In this document: positions 1 to 5,486 of the stretch, in pieces
Position numbering within the stretch: the first letter of the stretch is position 1
How the letters are laid out: each line of letters opens with the position of its first letter
DNA from: GCA-2717185 sp047517345
GTDB taxonomy: Bacteria; Pseudomonadota; Alphaproteobacteria; UBA8366; GCA-2717185
NCBI GenBank assembly: GCA_047517345.1
Contig: JAKZTB010000264.1
Span: forward strand, 1 to 9,570
Length of the DNA: 9,570 nt
Direction: 5' to 3'
The notes under the pieces: model-generated
What the model was told of the DNA's origin: nothing
The model's input: only the letters and a program-made list of their open reading frames with translations
The model's database searches: none
Position numbers and translations under genes: made by a program

Positions 1-98
1 ACAAGCCGACGGCTCTGCCCCGCATCCTTCGAAGCCTTGGCCAAGCGCCGCAGATCCGAAGCCTCAAAATCTTCCCGCAAAGCAATCGCCGCACCCAT
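1..98 (-). mobile_element. IS630-family transposase, N-terminal part (runs off left edge)
   Basis: Read on the minus strand from ATG at 98-96, this encodes 32 residues beginning MGAAIALREDF and continuing through DLRRLAKASKDAGQSRRL before the window ends. That opening (REDF, then LRRLA, then KDAGQ-RRL) is the usual start of IS630-type transposases with an N-terminal winged helix-turn-helix, whose later DDE catalytic domain would lie outside the window. A clear ribosome site, CGGAGG on the minus strand (105-110), sits six bases before the ATG and fixes the start. The identification is from remembered family sequence, not a search. Whether the element is complete cannot be seen. The right end of the element probably lies between the start codon and about position 210, but I could not assign terminal inverted repeats or the TA target duplication. 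Confidence 0.8.
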
Positions 99-150
99 GG
101 TAAACCTCCGATAAACCGATTCACCATGATTGATTCAGAAAATCTCTCCC

Positions 151-163
151 TTGGGAATCCCAA
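151..163. repeat. Short palindrome upstream of the IS630 transposase
   Basis: TTGGGAATCCCAA is a perfect dyad with six-base arms around a central A, about 53 bases upstream of the transposase start codon. It may belong to the terminal or subterminal region of the insertion sequence, or be a transposase or regulator site. The assignment is inference; only the dyad itself is seen. Confidence 0.35.
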
Positions 164-214
164 AATGAGTCTCAGTCACCGATGCTTGGTATTAGGCGGT
201 TGTACTTTGATCGC

Positions 215-237
215 CTTGGCGGGATAATCCCGCCAAG
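215..237. repeat. Perfect 23-base palindrome (hairpin) between IS630 and ridA
   Basis: The arm CTTGGCGGGAT (215-225) is followed by a single A (226) and the exact reverse complement ATCCCGCCAAG (227-237). It lies 72 bases past the ridA stop, in the direction in which the ridA operon is transcribed. The stem is GC-rich enough to act as a transcription barrier, but no T-run follows it on either strand, so a classical intrinsic terminator is not supported. An outer pair, GTACTT (202-207) and AAGTAC (235-240), suggests the left arm once continued and was split by an eight-base insertion. It may be an insertion-sequence end, a REP-like unit or a factor-dependent terminator. Confidence 0.5.
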
Positions 238-308
238 TACCCTGGATCCGCGGCGGCTGGCGCGGCCGCAAAGACCGCTACTGCACAGCCGGAACCGGCA
301 GCCGCGCG

Positions 309-809
309 CTAGGTTTTTAACCGAAGCGTCATTTCAAACTGCACTGCCGCGCCGAACGGCGTCTGCAAAACACCGGTCGCCGTCCTCGAATGTTCGCCGG
401 ACTTGCCGAAGAGTGCAATCAGCAGGTCGGATGCACCATCGAGGACCTTGGGCTGTTCGGTGAAATCCGGCGCGGAGCGGACGAAACCCAGTAACTTTTC
501 GACCGACGCGATCCGATCCAAATTGCCGATGGCCGATTTCACGGTTCGCAGCATATGTAGAACGGCGCCTTGCGCGCACAGCTGGCCGTCCTCAACCGTG
601 AGACAGCTGCCGACCGCACCGCGAATGTCGCCGATTTGACCCGATACGAAAAGCAAATCGCCGGATTGTTTGCAGCCGACATAATTTGCGACCGGTTCTT
701 TCACCGGCGGCAGCTCGAGGTTTATTTCGTGAAGGCGTTTTTCGACCCGCGAAGACTCGGCTCGCACCGCAGCGCGTTCGCTCACAACCTGGAGATTATG
801 CCGCATCAT
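309..809 (-). CDS. RidA/YjgF/UK114-family protein (predicted enamine/imine deaminase)
   Basis: 166 residues. Members of this family hydrolyse reactive enamines and imines released by PLP enzymes or amine/amino-acid oxidases; no signal peptide is seen, so it should be cytoplasmic. Recognisable segments in order are RVEKRLHEINLELPP (21-35), ANYV then LLFVSGQ (41-58), GFVRSAPDFTEQPKVLDGASDL (108-129), and HSRTATGV (140-147). Arg142 matches the substrate-binding Arg105 of E. coli RidA, and Glu159 near the C-terminus matches its Glu120. The pattern is that of the roughly 150-residue 'YjgF_like_1' branch, not the 128-residue E. coli type, with about 20 extra residues at the N-terminus. The start is chosen because ATG at 809-807 overlaps the stop of the upstream cytochrome gene as ATGA, with GAAGG ten bases before it. 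The adjoining ATG (806-804) is equally possible. The gene ends with TAG. Confidence 0.88.
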   Translation of the reverse strand: MMRHNLQVVSERAAVRAESSRVEKRLHEINLELPPVKEPVANYVGCKQSGDLLFVSGQIGDIRGAVGSCLTVEDGQLCAQGAVLHMLRTVKSAIGNLDRIASVEKLLGFVRSAPDFTEQPKVLDGASDLLIALFGKSGEHSRTATGVLQTPFGAAVQFEMTLRLKT

Positions 810-1219
810 TTGATTTGCGCCTTCAAGAACGCGATTACGTTTGCGCGGTCGCCTGTCTTTTTGAGGCCGCCGAACGCCATTTTGGTCTTCGGCACGAAAC
901 CTTTTGGTTTCGTCAGGAATTTTTCAAGGTTTTCGGGGGTCCAGACAACGCCGTCCGCGCCCGCCTTCTTCATGCCCTTTGAATATTTGAAAGCTTTGCC
1001 TTTGCCGTCGACCGCAGTTGCCGCAGGCCGGCCTATAATTCCGACCAACGTCGGACCCACCTTGTGTTTGTTTTTGGCGATATTATGACAGGTCGTGCAC
1101 TTCTTGAAGACGCGTTTTCCTTTTGCGGCATCGCCCGCAGCATACGCCAGGTTCGCGCAAAGCAAGGCGCTGGCTGCCGATATCAAAAATGTGTGAAAAA
1201 TCGAACGCGATTGTGCCAT
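806..1219 (-). CDS. Secreted class I cytochrome c (c2-like)
   Basis: 137 residues. This is a small periplasmic electron carrier with one covalently bound haem. Residues 1-27 form a Sec signal peptide (SIFHTFLISAASALL core, cleavage after AYA). The mature protein starts AGDAAKG and has the haem site CTTCH at 41-45, with His45 as one axial ligand. It continues VGPTLVGIIGR (54-64), W93 in VVWTPENLEKFL, and the sixth-ligand loop KTKMAF with Met114, ending in the helix VIAFLKAQ. This is the usual layout of mitochondrial-like/c2 cytochromes. A longer reading begins at 1270, but ATG at 1219-1217 is preferred: GAGGAG on the minus strand (1229-1234) lies nine bases before it, and the signal peptide then starts cleanly. 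The stop codon overlaps the RidA-family start (ATGA), implying translational coupling. A candidate promoter and LysR-type operator lie just upstream. Confidence 0.93.
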   Translation of the reverse strand: MAQSRSIFHTFLISAASALLCANLAYAAGDAAKGKRVFKKCTTCHNIAKNKHKVGPTLVGIIGRPAATAVDGKGKAFKYSKGMKKAGADGVVWTPENLEKFLTKPKGFVPKTKMAFGGLKKTGDRANVIAFLKAQIK

Positions 1220-1253
1220 CTCTCGATACTCCTCGTCCGTGAAAACCGAGAGA

Positions 1254-1282
1254 AGTATTCGCGACCTCAATGCGGAACTGAA
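1254..1282 (-). promoter_or_regulatory. Candidate promoter of the cytochrome c-ridA operon
   Basis: On the minus strand TTCAGT (1282-1277) and AATACT (1259-1254) are separated by 17 bases. They are weak matches to -35 and -10 boxes (3/6 and 4/6), as expected for an activator-dependent promoter. The implied transcription start near 1247 would put the dyad at 1305-1319 about 65 bases upstream, the classical position of the LysR recognition site. The box assignment is inference. Confidence 0.35.
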
Positions 1283-1302
1283 ATACCGATCGTCTTCGGA
1301 AT

Positions 1303-1321
1303 CAATAACTGCTGGTTATTG
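1303..1321. promoter_or_regulatory. Candidate LysR-type operator upstream of the cytochrome c gene
   Basis: CAATAAC (1303-1309), a five-base spacer TGCTG, and GTTATTG (1315-1321) form a perfect seven-base inverted repeat. Within it T1306 and A1318 give the T-N11-A spacing typical of LysR-family sites. It lies between the lysR stop and the cytochrome start codon, about 86 bases upstream of the latter. A closely related dyad (ATAAC-N5-GCTAT) precedes lysR itself, which supports a shared regulator. An intrinsic terminator for lysR is less likely because the stem is AT-rich and no T-run follows. Confidence 0.5.
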
Positions 1322-1338
1322 CGCTTCAATCGAAGCGG

Positions 1339-2214
1339 TTAAACATCCCAACCGTAATTGTTGCAACACTCGACGAATGCACGAGTCGCTGGCGAGAAGC
1401 GCCTTTCAATTATGCTGGCGAGTCTGATTTCTCTCGTCAGTGCAGGTTCGATCAGCGGTCTTGTGACGATGCCGGGGGCCATGACGAGATATTCAGGCAG
1501 GACGGTGCAGCCATGCCCGGCGGAAACCAGGCCTTGGATCCAGTCTGCCCGTTCCGACTTGTAGACAACGTTGACGTTCTCATTGGGAAGGATTTGTGTG
1601 GTTGCCAGATGCTCGGAAAATTCGCAATTGGAGCGCGCCAGATAGTCTTCGCCTTGTAAGCTGCGCAGCGTGACGGCGTTCATTTTTTCGAAACGATGCC
1701 CGGGCGCGAACGCCACCATATAGCGTTCTTCAAACAAAACGTTTGTGGAAAATCTATCCGGCAAATTTGGCAATCCGATCAGCGCCAAGTCGATTTTGCC
1801 GCTCAGCATGTCACCGATTAATTCGTGACCGGGAGCCTCGCAAAGCGTTAGCTCCAATTGCGGGAGCATTTCTCGCAATTCTCCCAGAAATCCCAGCAAC
1901 CGGTTCGGACCGATCGTACACATGACACCGAGGCGAAGCGGCGCCTCGTCCATGTTCTGCAGCTTGCTCGCCTGTTCTTTCGCCGCGAAGACGGAGTTTG
2001 CGGTTTGCTCCAAATGGGGAACCATCAAGCGGCCAAGGTCGGTGAGATGGGTCTGGTTTCGTTCGCGCCGGAACAACGGTCCCCCGAGCTCCTCCTCGAG
2101 CTTCTTGATCGCCTTCGTCAATGCCGGTTGCGAAACGCTGCAATTTTCGGCGGCACGCGTGAAGTTGAGCGTTTCGCTCACGGCCAAAAAATACCGAACT
2201 TGGTGCATTTCCAT
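1339..2214 (-). CDS. LysR-family transcriptional regulator
   Basis: 291 residues, normal family length. The N-terminal winged helix-turn-helix is clear: MEMHQVRYFLAVSETLNFTRAAENC, then VSQPALTKAIKKLEEELGG and LFRRER (residues 1-52), followed by the linker helix. Residues from about 90 (PLRLGVMCTIGPN) to the end form the effector-binding domain of two periplasmic-binding-protein-like lobes. The natural ligand cannot be read from sequence. ATG at 2214-2212 opens the protein exactly where family members start; the ribosome site is weak (AGAAGG about 12 bases upstream). The gene lies upstream of the cytochrome c-ridA pair in the same direction, with 119 bases between its stop and the cytochrome start codon. 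Matching T-N11-A dyads lie upstream of both units, so it probably regulates that pair and itself. LysR proteins usually activate neighbouring genes and repress their own; that is family knowledge, not shown here. Confidence 0.93.
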   Translation of the reverse strand: MEMHQVRYFLAVSETLNFTRAAENCSVSQPALTKAIKKLEEELGGPLFRRERNQTHLTDLGRLMVPHLEQTANSVFAAKEQASKLQNMDEAPLRLGVMCTIGPNRLLGFLGELREMLPQLELTLCEAPGHELIGDMLSGKIDLALIGLPNLPDRFSTNVLFEERYMVAFAPGHRFEKMNAVTLRSLQGEDYLARSNCEFSEHLATTQILPNENVNVVYKSERADWIQGLVSAGHGCTVLPEYLVMAPGIVTRPLIEPALTREIRLASIIERRFSPATRAFVECCNNYGWDV

Positions 2215-2258
2215 AGCGGTCTAAGCCTTCTCTCCGTGATCGAAACGCAGAATTGGCG

Positions 2259-2275
2259 GTAGGCATGGGGCCTAC
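2259..2275. repeat. Inverted repeat in the lysR leader
   Basis: GTAGGC and GCCTAC flank a five-base loop (ATGGG). It lies 45-61 bases upstream of the lysR start codon, between the start and the candidate operator, so it may be part of the regulatory region or a leader hairpin. The function is unknown. Confidence 0.35.
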
Positions 2276-2279
2276 GACC

Positions 2280-2296
2280 CATAACCCGCAGCTATG
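2280..2296. promoter_or_regulatory. Candidate LysR-type operator upstream of lysR
   Basis: CATAAC-CCGCA-GCTATG is a six-base dyad with one mismatch and the T-N11-A spacing (T2282, A2294). Its core ATAAC-N5-GCTAT differs by one base in the arms from the perfect dyad upstream of the cytochrome gene. It ends 66 bases upstream of the lysR start, as expected for an autoregulatory site. No matching copy was seen in front of the cupredoxin-like gene. Confidence 0.45.
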
Positions 2297-2475
2297 GAAT
2301 CAGAAGCCCATCGGTATTTCCAAAATCTTCGCTGCCCGCGAATACTAAGTCAACGCCACATTGTGGAACGACTAAGATGAAAGGTGGATCGAGATGAAGC
2401 GAACTGAAGAATCAAGATGTGCTTCTAGCCGTTCAAGTCTACCTAACGATTTCTTGATCGTACCTTTACGTAATC

Positions 2476-2507
2476 TTGACAACTCGAGTAGGGGCTCCGG
2501 TTAGAAT
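2476..2507 (+). promoter_or_regulatory. Possible promoter of the cupredoxin-like/DoxX-NDH operon
   Basis: A perfect -35 consensus TTGACA (2476-2481) is followed by TAGAAT (2502-2507) as a possible -10. The 20-base spacing is longer than the usual 16-18, so the pairing is uncertain. The start of transcription would fall about 40 bases before the gene's start codon. Confidence 0.25.
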
Positions 2508-2552
2508 TCCAGTCTTCGCTACCAATGGCGAATGGCGTTGGAGGGCATGACG

Positions 2553-3107
2553 ATGTTCCGTAAATGCGAAACTATCCGACTTATCTGGCAGGAAAAAATC
2601 GAGCATCAGAGAATATCCGGTGTCGTATTTCGGCAGACCGCAGCTAGACTTTCGCTTGTGTTGCTGATAGGCGTAGCATTTCTTGGCGCTCTTCTCGCGG
2701 CGCCGGTTTGGGCTGCGAGTGCGACGACAATCGTCCTCACGCAGACCGGATGCCAGTTTCTCGAACCGGAACAGGGTTACGATCATAGATTCAAGACCAA
2801 GCAGGCGACCGATTGCGTTGAAATAAACGCGGAATCCGGTGCCGACCGTTTGGCCGAAGTCAAACCCTTGGTCCTCAAACCCGGCCGCTATGTGTTCCGG
2901 ATTAAGAACCGGGACGTTCCTTATCAACTCGGTTTCTATTTGCGGGCATCGAGCCGGCTGGTCCGCGCCTTTCGTCCGAAGGTTGTCGGCGGCGGTATCG
3001 AGCAAGGCGAAACCAAGGAATTCGAAGTCGAATTGGTTGCCGGTAAATACCTGTATTCGTGCCCTCTCAATCCGACCCCGGACTATCCGCTGACGGTCAA
3101 GGAATAG
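2553..3107 (+). CDS. Secreted cupredoxin-like protein, copper ligands not evident
   Basis: 184 residues from ATG at 2553, chosen because GGAGGG (2540-2545) stands seven bases before it; ATGs at 2532 and 2547 are less well placed. A basic N-terminus is followed by a hydrophobic stretch (LSLVLLIGVAFLGALLAAPVWA, about 33-54) and likely cleavage after VWA, so it is probably exported. The mature part looks like a cupredoxin beta-barrel: GRYVFRIKNRDVPYQLGFYL (111-130), GGGIEQGETKEFEVEL (146-161), then AGKYLYSCPLNPTPDYPL (163-180). In classical cupredoxins the final Cys is followed by His and Met copper ligands and an earlier His follows the Asn-rich strand. Here Cys170 is present but the expected His and Met are absent. 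Cys67 and Cys88 could form a disulphide. The next gene starts 16 bases after the TAG stop, so the two probably form an operon. Possible roles are metal handling or a structural partner of the DoxX-NDH protein; neither is shown. Confidence 0.65.
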   Translation: MFRKCETIRLIWQEKIEHQRISGVVFRQTAARLSLVLLIGVAFLGALLAAPVWAASATTIVLTQTGCQFLEPEQGYDHRFKTKQATDCVEINAESGADRLAEVKPLVLKPGRYVFRIKNRDVPYQLGFYLRASSRLVRAFRPKVVGGGIEQGETKEFEVELVAGKYLYSCPLNPTPDYPLTVKE

Positions 3108-3123
3108 GAAAGGCGGGCGACCT

Positions 3124-3306
3124 ATGTCCGAGACTCAATCAGGCTATAGAACGACGTCGCCTCCCGTCGAGTGGGTGAACGGAGCCAACGAATATGCGAC
3201 GCAACGCTTGGCGCCTTTACTCGATCTGGTCATCCGGTTGTGGCTGGCGATCGGGTTTTTCCGGCTCGGTATCCTCAAAAGCATCGACCCGGAACCGACG
3301 GTGTAG
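3124..3306 (+). pseudogene. N-terminal DoxX fragment, cut from its gene by an in-frame TAG
   Basis: From ATG at 3124 the frame encodes 60 residues: a polar leader, then NEYATQRLAPLLDLVIRLWLAIGFFRLGILKSI, which is the first transmembrane helix of DoxX-family proteins. TAG (3304-3306) then interrupts it. The same frame continues without shift as LFTFVQPVPGITPETAAAVLTVVELGAPLFLLAGFATRF, the normal continuation of a DoxX module. Family members usually have an aromatic residue where the stop lies (pattern T-[LV]-[YW]-LF). A single change from TGG or TAC/TAT would give TAG. TAG also ends the intact genes at 309-809 and 2553-3107, so it functions as a stop here. Together with 3319-5463 this is best seen as one damaged gene of 779 codons plus stop. 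Confidence 0.75.
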
Positions 3307-3318
3307 CTGTTCACGTTC

Positions 3319-5463
3319 GTGCAGCCGGTCCCTGGGATCACGCCGGAAACGGCTGCGGCGGTATTGACCGTCGTCGAACTTGGTGCGCCGCTATTTCTGC
3401 TTGCCGGATTTGCGACCCGTTTTTCGGCGGTCGCGCTGTTGGCGAGCGCCTATCTCCTTCATAAAGCTTATCCGGCGGTTCCGGATCACCTCTACTCGAT
3501 CCTTTTGCTCGGCATGATCGTCATTCGCGGACCTGGCCCGATCAGCTTGGATCATAAGTTTCTCCCTTCACTGCTGAGTTCGGCCCTACCGCTTACCGGA
3601 TTGGCGCGCGGGACCGGCTTGCTTCTGACCGATTATCTCGGGCCGGTTTATGTGGGATTACTACGGTTTTGGCTGGCTGGGATATCCGGGCTGATCGGTT
3701 ACGCCGCCTTCGCCGGTATGGATGCGAGCGCCTTCTCCGCCGTAAAACAGTACGGTGTCGCGGTGATGGAACCGTCGGCCGGCGTTTTGGCCTTTGCCGG
3801 GGCAATGATTTTAATCGCCGGCCTTATGGCGGCCGGTGCCGCGACCCGGGTTTGCGCGATTTGTCTGGCGCTGATTCTCGCTGCGCTTCTTCTCGGTTCT
3901 GCGGAGAGCGGCCATTTCTCGTCTATGATATTGGCATTGCTCTTTCTCGCCGCTGTCGGGCCGGGACTCTTCTCACTAGACCACTTCCTCAAATGGATAG
4001 TACGACGCACCTATCCGGGCCTAGTCGCCGATGCCGATTGGCTGGAAGATGCACCGCATGTCGTGATTGTCGGCGGTGGATTCGCCGGTATGGCGACCGC
4101 TTTGGGATTGCGGCACGCCCGCGCCAATGTGACGCTCGTGGACCGGCGCAACTACCACCTGTTTCAACCGTTGCTGTATCAAGTAGCGACCGCGACCCTT
4201 TCTCCGTCGGATATCGCCACACCGATCCGGACCTTGACGCGGGACGTACCGAACTGCCGTGTGGTGCTTGGGCGCGTGACCGGTATCGATATCGAAGAGC
4301 AAGACGTCTGTATCGACGAACGGCGCATTCCGTACGACTACGTCGTCTTGGCGACCGGCGCGAAACACAGTTATTTCGGCAAGGATCAGTGGGAGCCATA
4401 TGCGCCGGGCCTGAAGAAGATCGACGACGCGACCGAAGTGCGCCGGAAAATCTTGCTGGCCTTCGAAACCGCGGAGACGACGGACGATCCGGAGGAACGC
4501 GCCCGCCTGATGACATTCGTCATCGTCGGCGGCGGACCGACGGGAGTCGAGCTCGCAGGCGCCGTGGCCGAGTTGGCGCGGCAAGGCATGGCCGAAGAAT
4601 TCCACGCGATCGATCCGGCCGACTCGCGCATCATTCTCGTGCAGTCCGCGCCTCGGGTCCTTCCGGCCATGCCCGAACGCCTCTCGGACAAGGCGCGCGT
4701 CGCGCTGGAGCGGCTTGGTGTCGACGTCCGGACCGGTGGGCGGGTCGAAGAGATTGACGCTCGCGGCGTCGTTGTCGCGGGCGAACGCATCGATGCGGGT
4801 ACGGTAATCTGGGCGGCCGGTGTCGCGGCCTCGCCGGCAGGGCGCTGGGTTGGCGCCGAACGCGATCGGGCGGGCCGTGTCATCGTCAATCCCGATTTGA
4901 CCGTCGCCGCGCACGAGAACATTTTCGCCGTCGGCGATACCGCGTCGTGCGACGACGGCTCGGGCGCTTCGTTGCCCGGGTTGGCCGCCGTCGCGAAGCA
5001 ACAGGGCCAGTATGTCGCGATACAGCTTCGCGCGCGGATCGAAGGTAAGCGAGCGCCGGGAACCTTCCGCTACCGCGATTTCGGCAGCATGGCGACGATC
5101 GGGCGCGAGAAGGCGGTGGCCGATCTTCGAGGGTTGCAGTTGAGCGGCACATTGGCCTGGTGGCTGTGGTGCGTCGTTCACGTCGCCTTCATGGCCGGTG
5201 CGCGCAACCGGCTGTCGGTCATCCTCGACTGGACCTGGCTCCAGCATGACGGCGACGGTCTTGTCGCTGATCGCGGCTTCGACGGCGTCGAGATCGTTCA
5301 GCGGAACTTTCGGGAAACCATCAACCTTCGGCTCGAACAGTTCGTCCCAGGCGGCTTTGGGCAAGACCCGATTAACGTGAAGAAGAAATCTCTCACGCGT
5401 CATGAATTGCTAACCTATTCAGGCGATTCTAATTGTTGCTTTGAAATACTGAGATTGTGGTAG
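3319..5463 (+). CDS. Tandem DoxX domains fused to a type II NADH dehydrogenase-like flavoprotein (5'-interrupted, 3' end replaced)
   Basis: 714 residues in the open frame after the TAG at 3304; the original gene starts at 3124. Residues 1 to about 100 finish the first DoxX module, and about 105-225 form a second one (LGPVYVGLLRFWLAGISGL, then membrane helices). From about 245 it is an NDH-2-like pyridine nucleotide-disulphide oxidoreductase. It has the FAD site VGGGFAGM (4069-4092), DRRNYHLFQPLLYQVATATLSP, ATGAKHSYFG, the NAD(P)H site VGGGPTGVELAG (from 4525), WAAGV, the second FAD site VGDTAS (from 4930), and LPGLAAVAKQQG. NDH-2 oxidises NADH and passes electrons to quinone at the membrane. 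The protein follows the family as far as FMAGARNRLSVILDW, near 5238. After this the family's short basic/hydrophobic tail is missing, and the remaining 74 or so residues are sequence antisense to an aminotransferase scrap. The start at 3319 (GTG) is only the first possible one after the stop; no ribosome site supports it. Activity is doubtful. Confidence 0.8.
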   Translation: MQPVPGITPETAAAVLTVVELGAPLFLLAGFATRFSAVALLASAYLLHKAYPAVPDHLYSILLLGMIVIRGPGPISLDHKFLPSLLSSALPLTGLARGTGLLLTDYLGPVYVGLLRFWLAGISGLIGYAAFAGMDASAFSAVKQYGVAVMEPSAGVLAFAGAMILIAGLMAAGAATRVCAICLALILAALLLGSAESGHFSSMILALLFLAAVGPGLFSLDHFLKWIVRRTYPGLVADADWLEDAPHVVIVGGGFAGMATALGLRHARANVTLVDRRNYHLFQPLLYQVATATLSPSDIATPIRTLTRDVPNCRVVLGRVTGIDIEEQDVCIDERRIPYDYVVLATGAKHSYFGKDQWEPYAPGLKKIDDATEVRRKILLAFETAETTDDPEERARLMTFVIVGGGPTGVELAGAVAELARQGMAEEFHAIDPADSRIILVQSAPRVLPAMPERLSDKARVALERLGVDVRTGGRVEEIDARGVVVAGERIDAGTVIWAAGVAASPAGRWVGAERDRAGRVIVNPDLTVAAHENIFAVGDTASCDDGSGASLPGLAAVAKQQGQYVAIQLRARIEGKRAPGTFRYRDFGSMATIGREKAVADLRGLQLSGTLAWWLWCVVHVAFMAGARNRLSVILDWTWLQHDGDGLVADRGFDGVEIVQRNFRETINLRLEQFVPGGFGQDPINVKKKSLTRHELLTYSGDSNCCFEILRLW
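5237..5364 (-). pseudogene. Fragment of an acetylornithine-type (class III PLP) aminotransferase
   Basis: Read on the minus strand, this encodes AAWDELFEPKVDGFPKVPLN followed by DLDAVEAAISDKTVAVMLEP. That is the central stretch of class III aminotransferases of the ArgD type, in which TVAVMLEP is normally followed by a QGEGG-like sequence. Here the match stops at EP (5237), where the antisense reading becomes the complement of the NDH-2 gene. Towards the other end it fades at about 5364. Only some 40 of roughly 400 residues are present, without the PLP-lysine region, so it is a non-functional scrap joined in reverse orientation to the 3' end of the DoxX-NDH gene. The assignment is from family memory and is fairly strong. 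The longer reading from ATG at 5403 is not needed to explain it. Confidence 0.65.
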
Positions 5464-5486
5464 CCGGACATACCATTGGAAAGATT

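Larger units (their letters stand above)
2215..2552. other. 338-base intergenic region between lysR and the cupredoxin-like gene
   Basis: No coding region is supported here. It separates divergently oriented genes and is more AT-rich than its surroundings. It holds an inverted repeat, GTAGGC-ATGGG-GCCTAC (2259-2275), a candidate LysR operator (2280-2296), and a possible promoter for the plus-strand genes (2476-2507). From about 2300 to 2470 I see nothing recognisable. A short frame starting with ATG at 2294 has no ribosome site and closes after 28 codons. Confidence 0.6.

Noticed and set aside
570..1088. A 172-codon plus-strand frame opposite the RidA and cytochrome genes
   Set aside because: It is antisense to two well-supported genes and has no ribosome site or family motifs.
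1303..1321. The dyad as an intrinsic terminator of lysR
   Set aside because: The stem is AT-rich and weak, with no T-run on the minus strand after it; an operator fits better.
2294..2380. Short plus-strand frame from ATG in the lysR upstream region
   Set aside because: It has only 28 codons and no ribosome site, and it overlaps the candidate operator.
2466..3005. A 179-codon minus-strand frame opposite the cupredoxin-like gene
   Set aside because: It is antisense to a gene with a signal peptide, a good ribosome site and fold motifs; no family resemblance is seen.
3669..4757. A 362-codon plus-strand frame inside the DoxX-NDH gene
   Set aside because: It is Arg-rich low-complexity translation in an alternative frame, with the family motifs lying in the other frame.
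4021..5403. A 460-codon open frame on the minus strand opposite the NDH-2 domain
   Set aside because: It is a shadow of the GC-rich flavoprotein gene. Only its first 55 or so codons resemble a real protein, the aminotransferase scrap, which is annotated separately.
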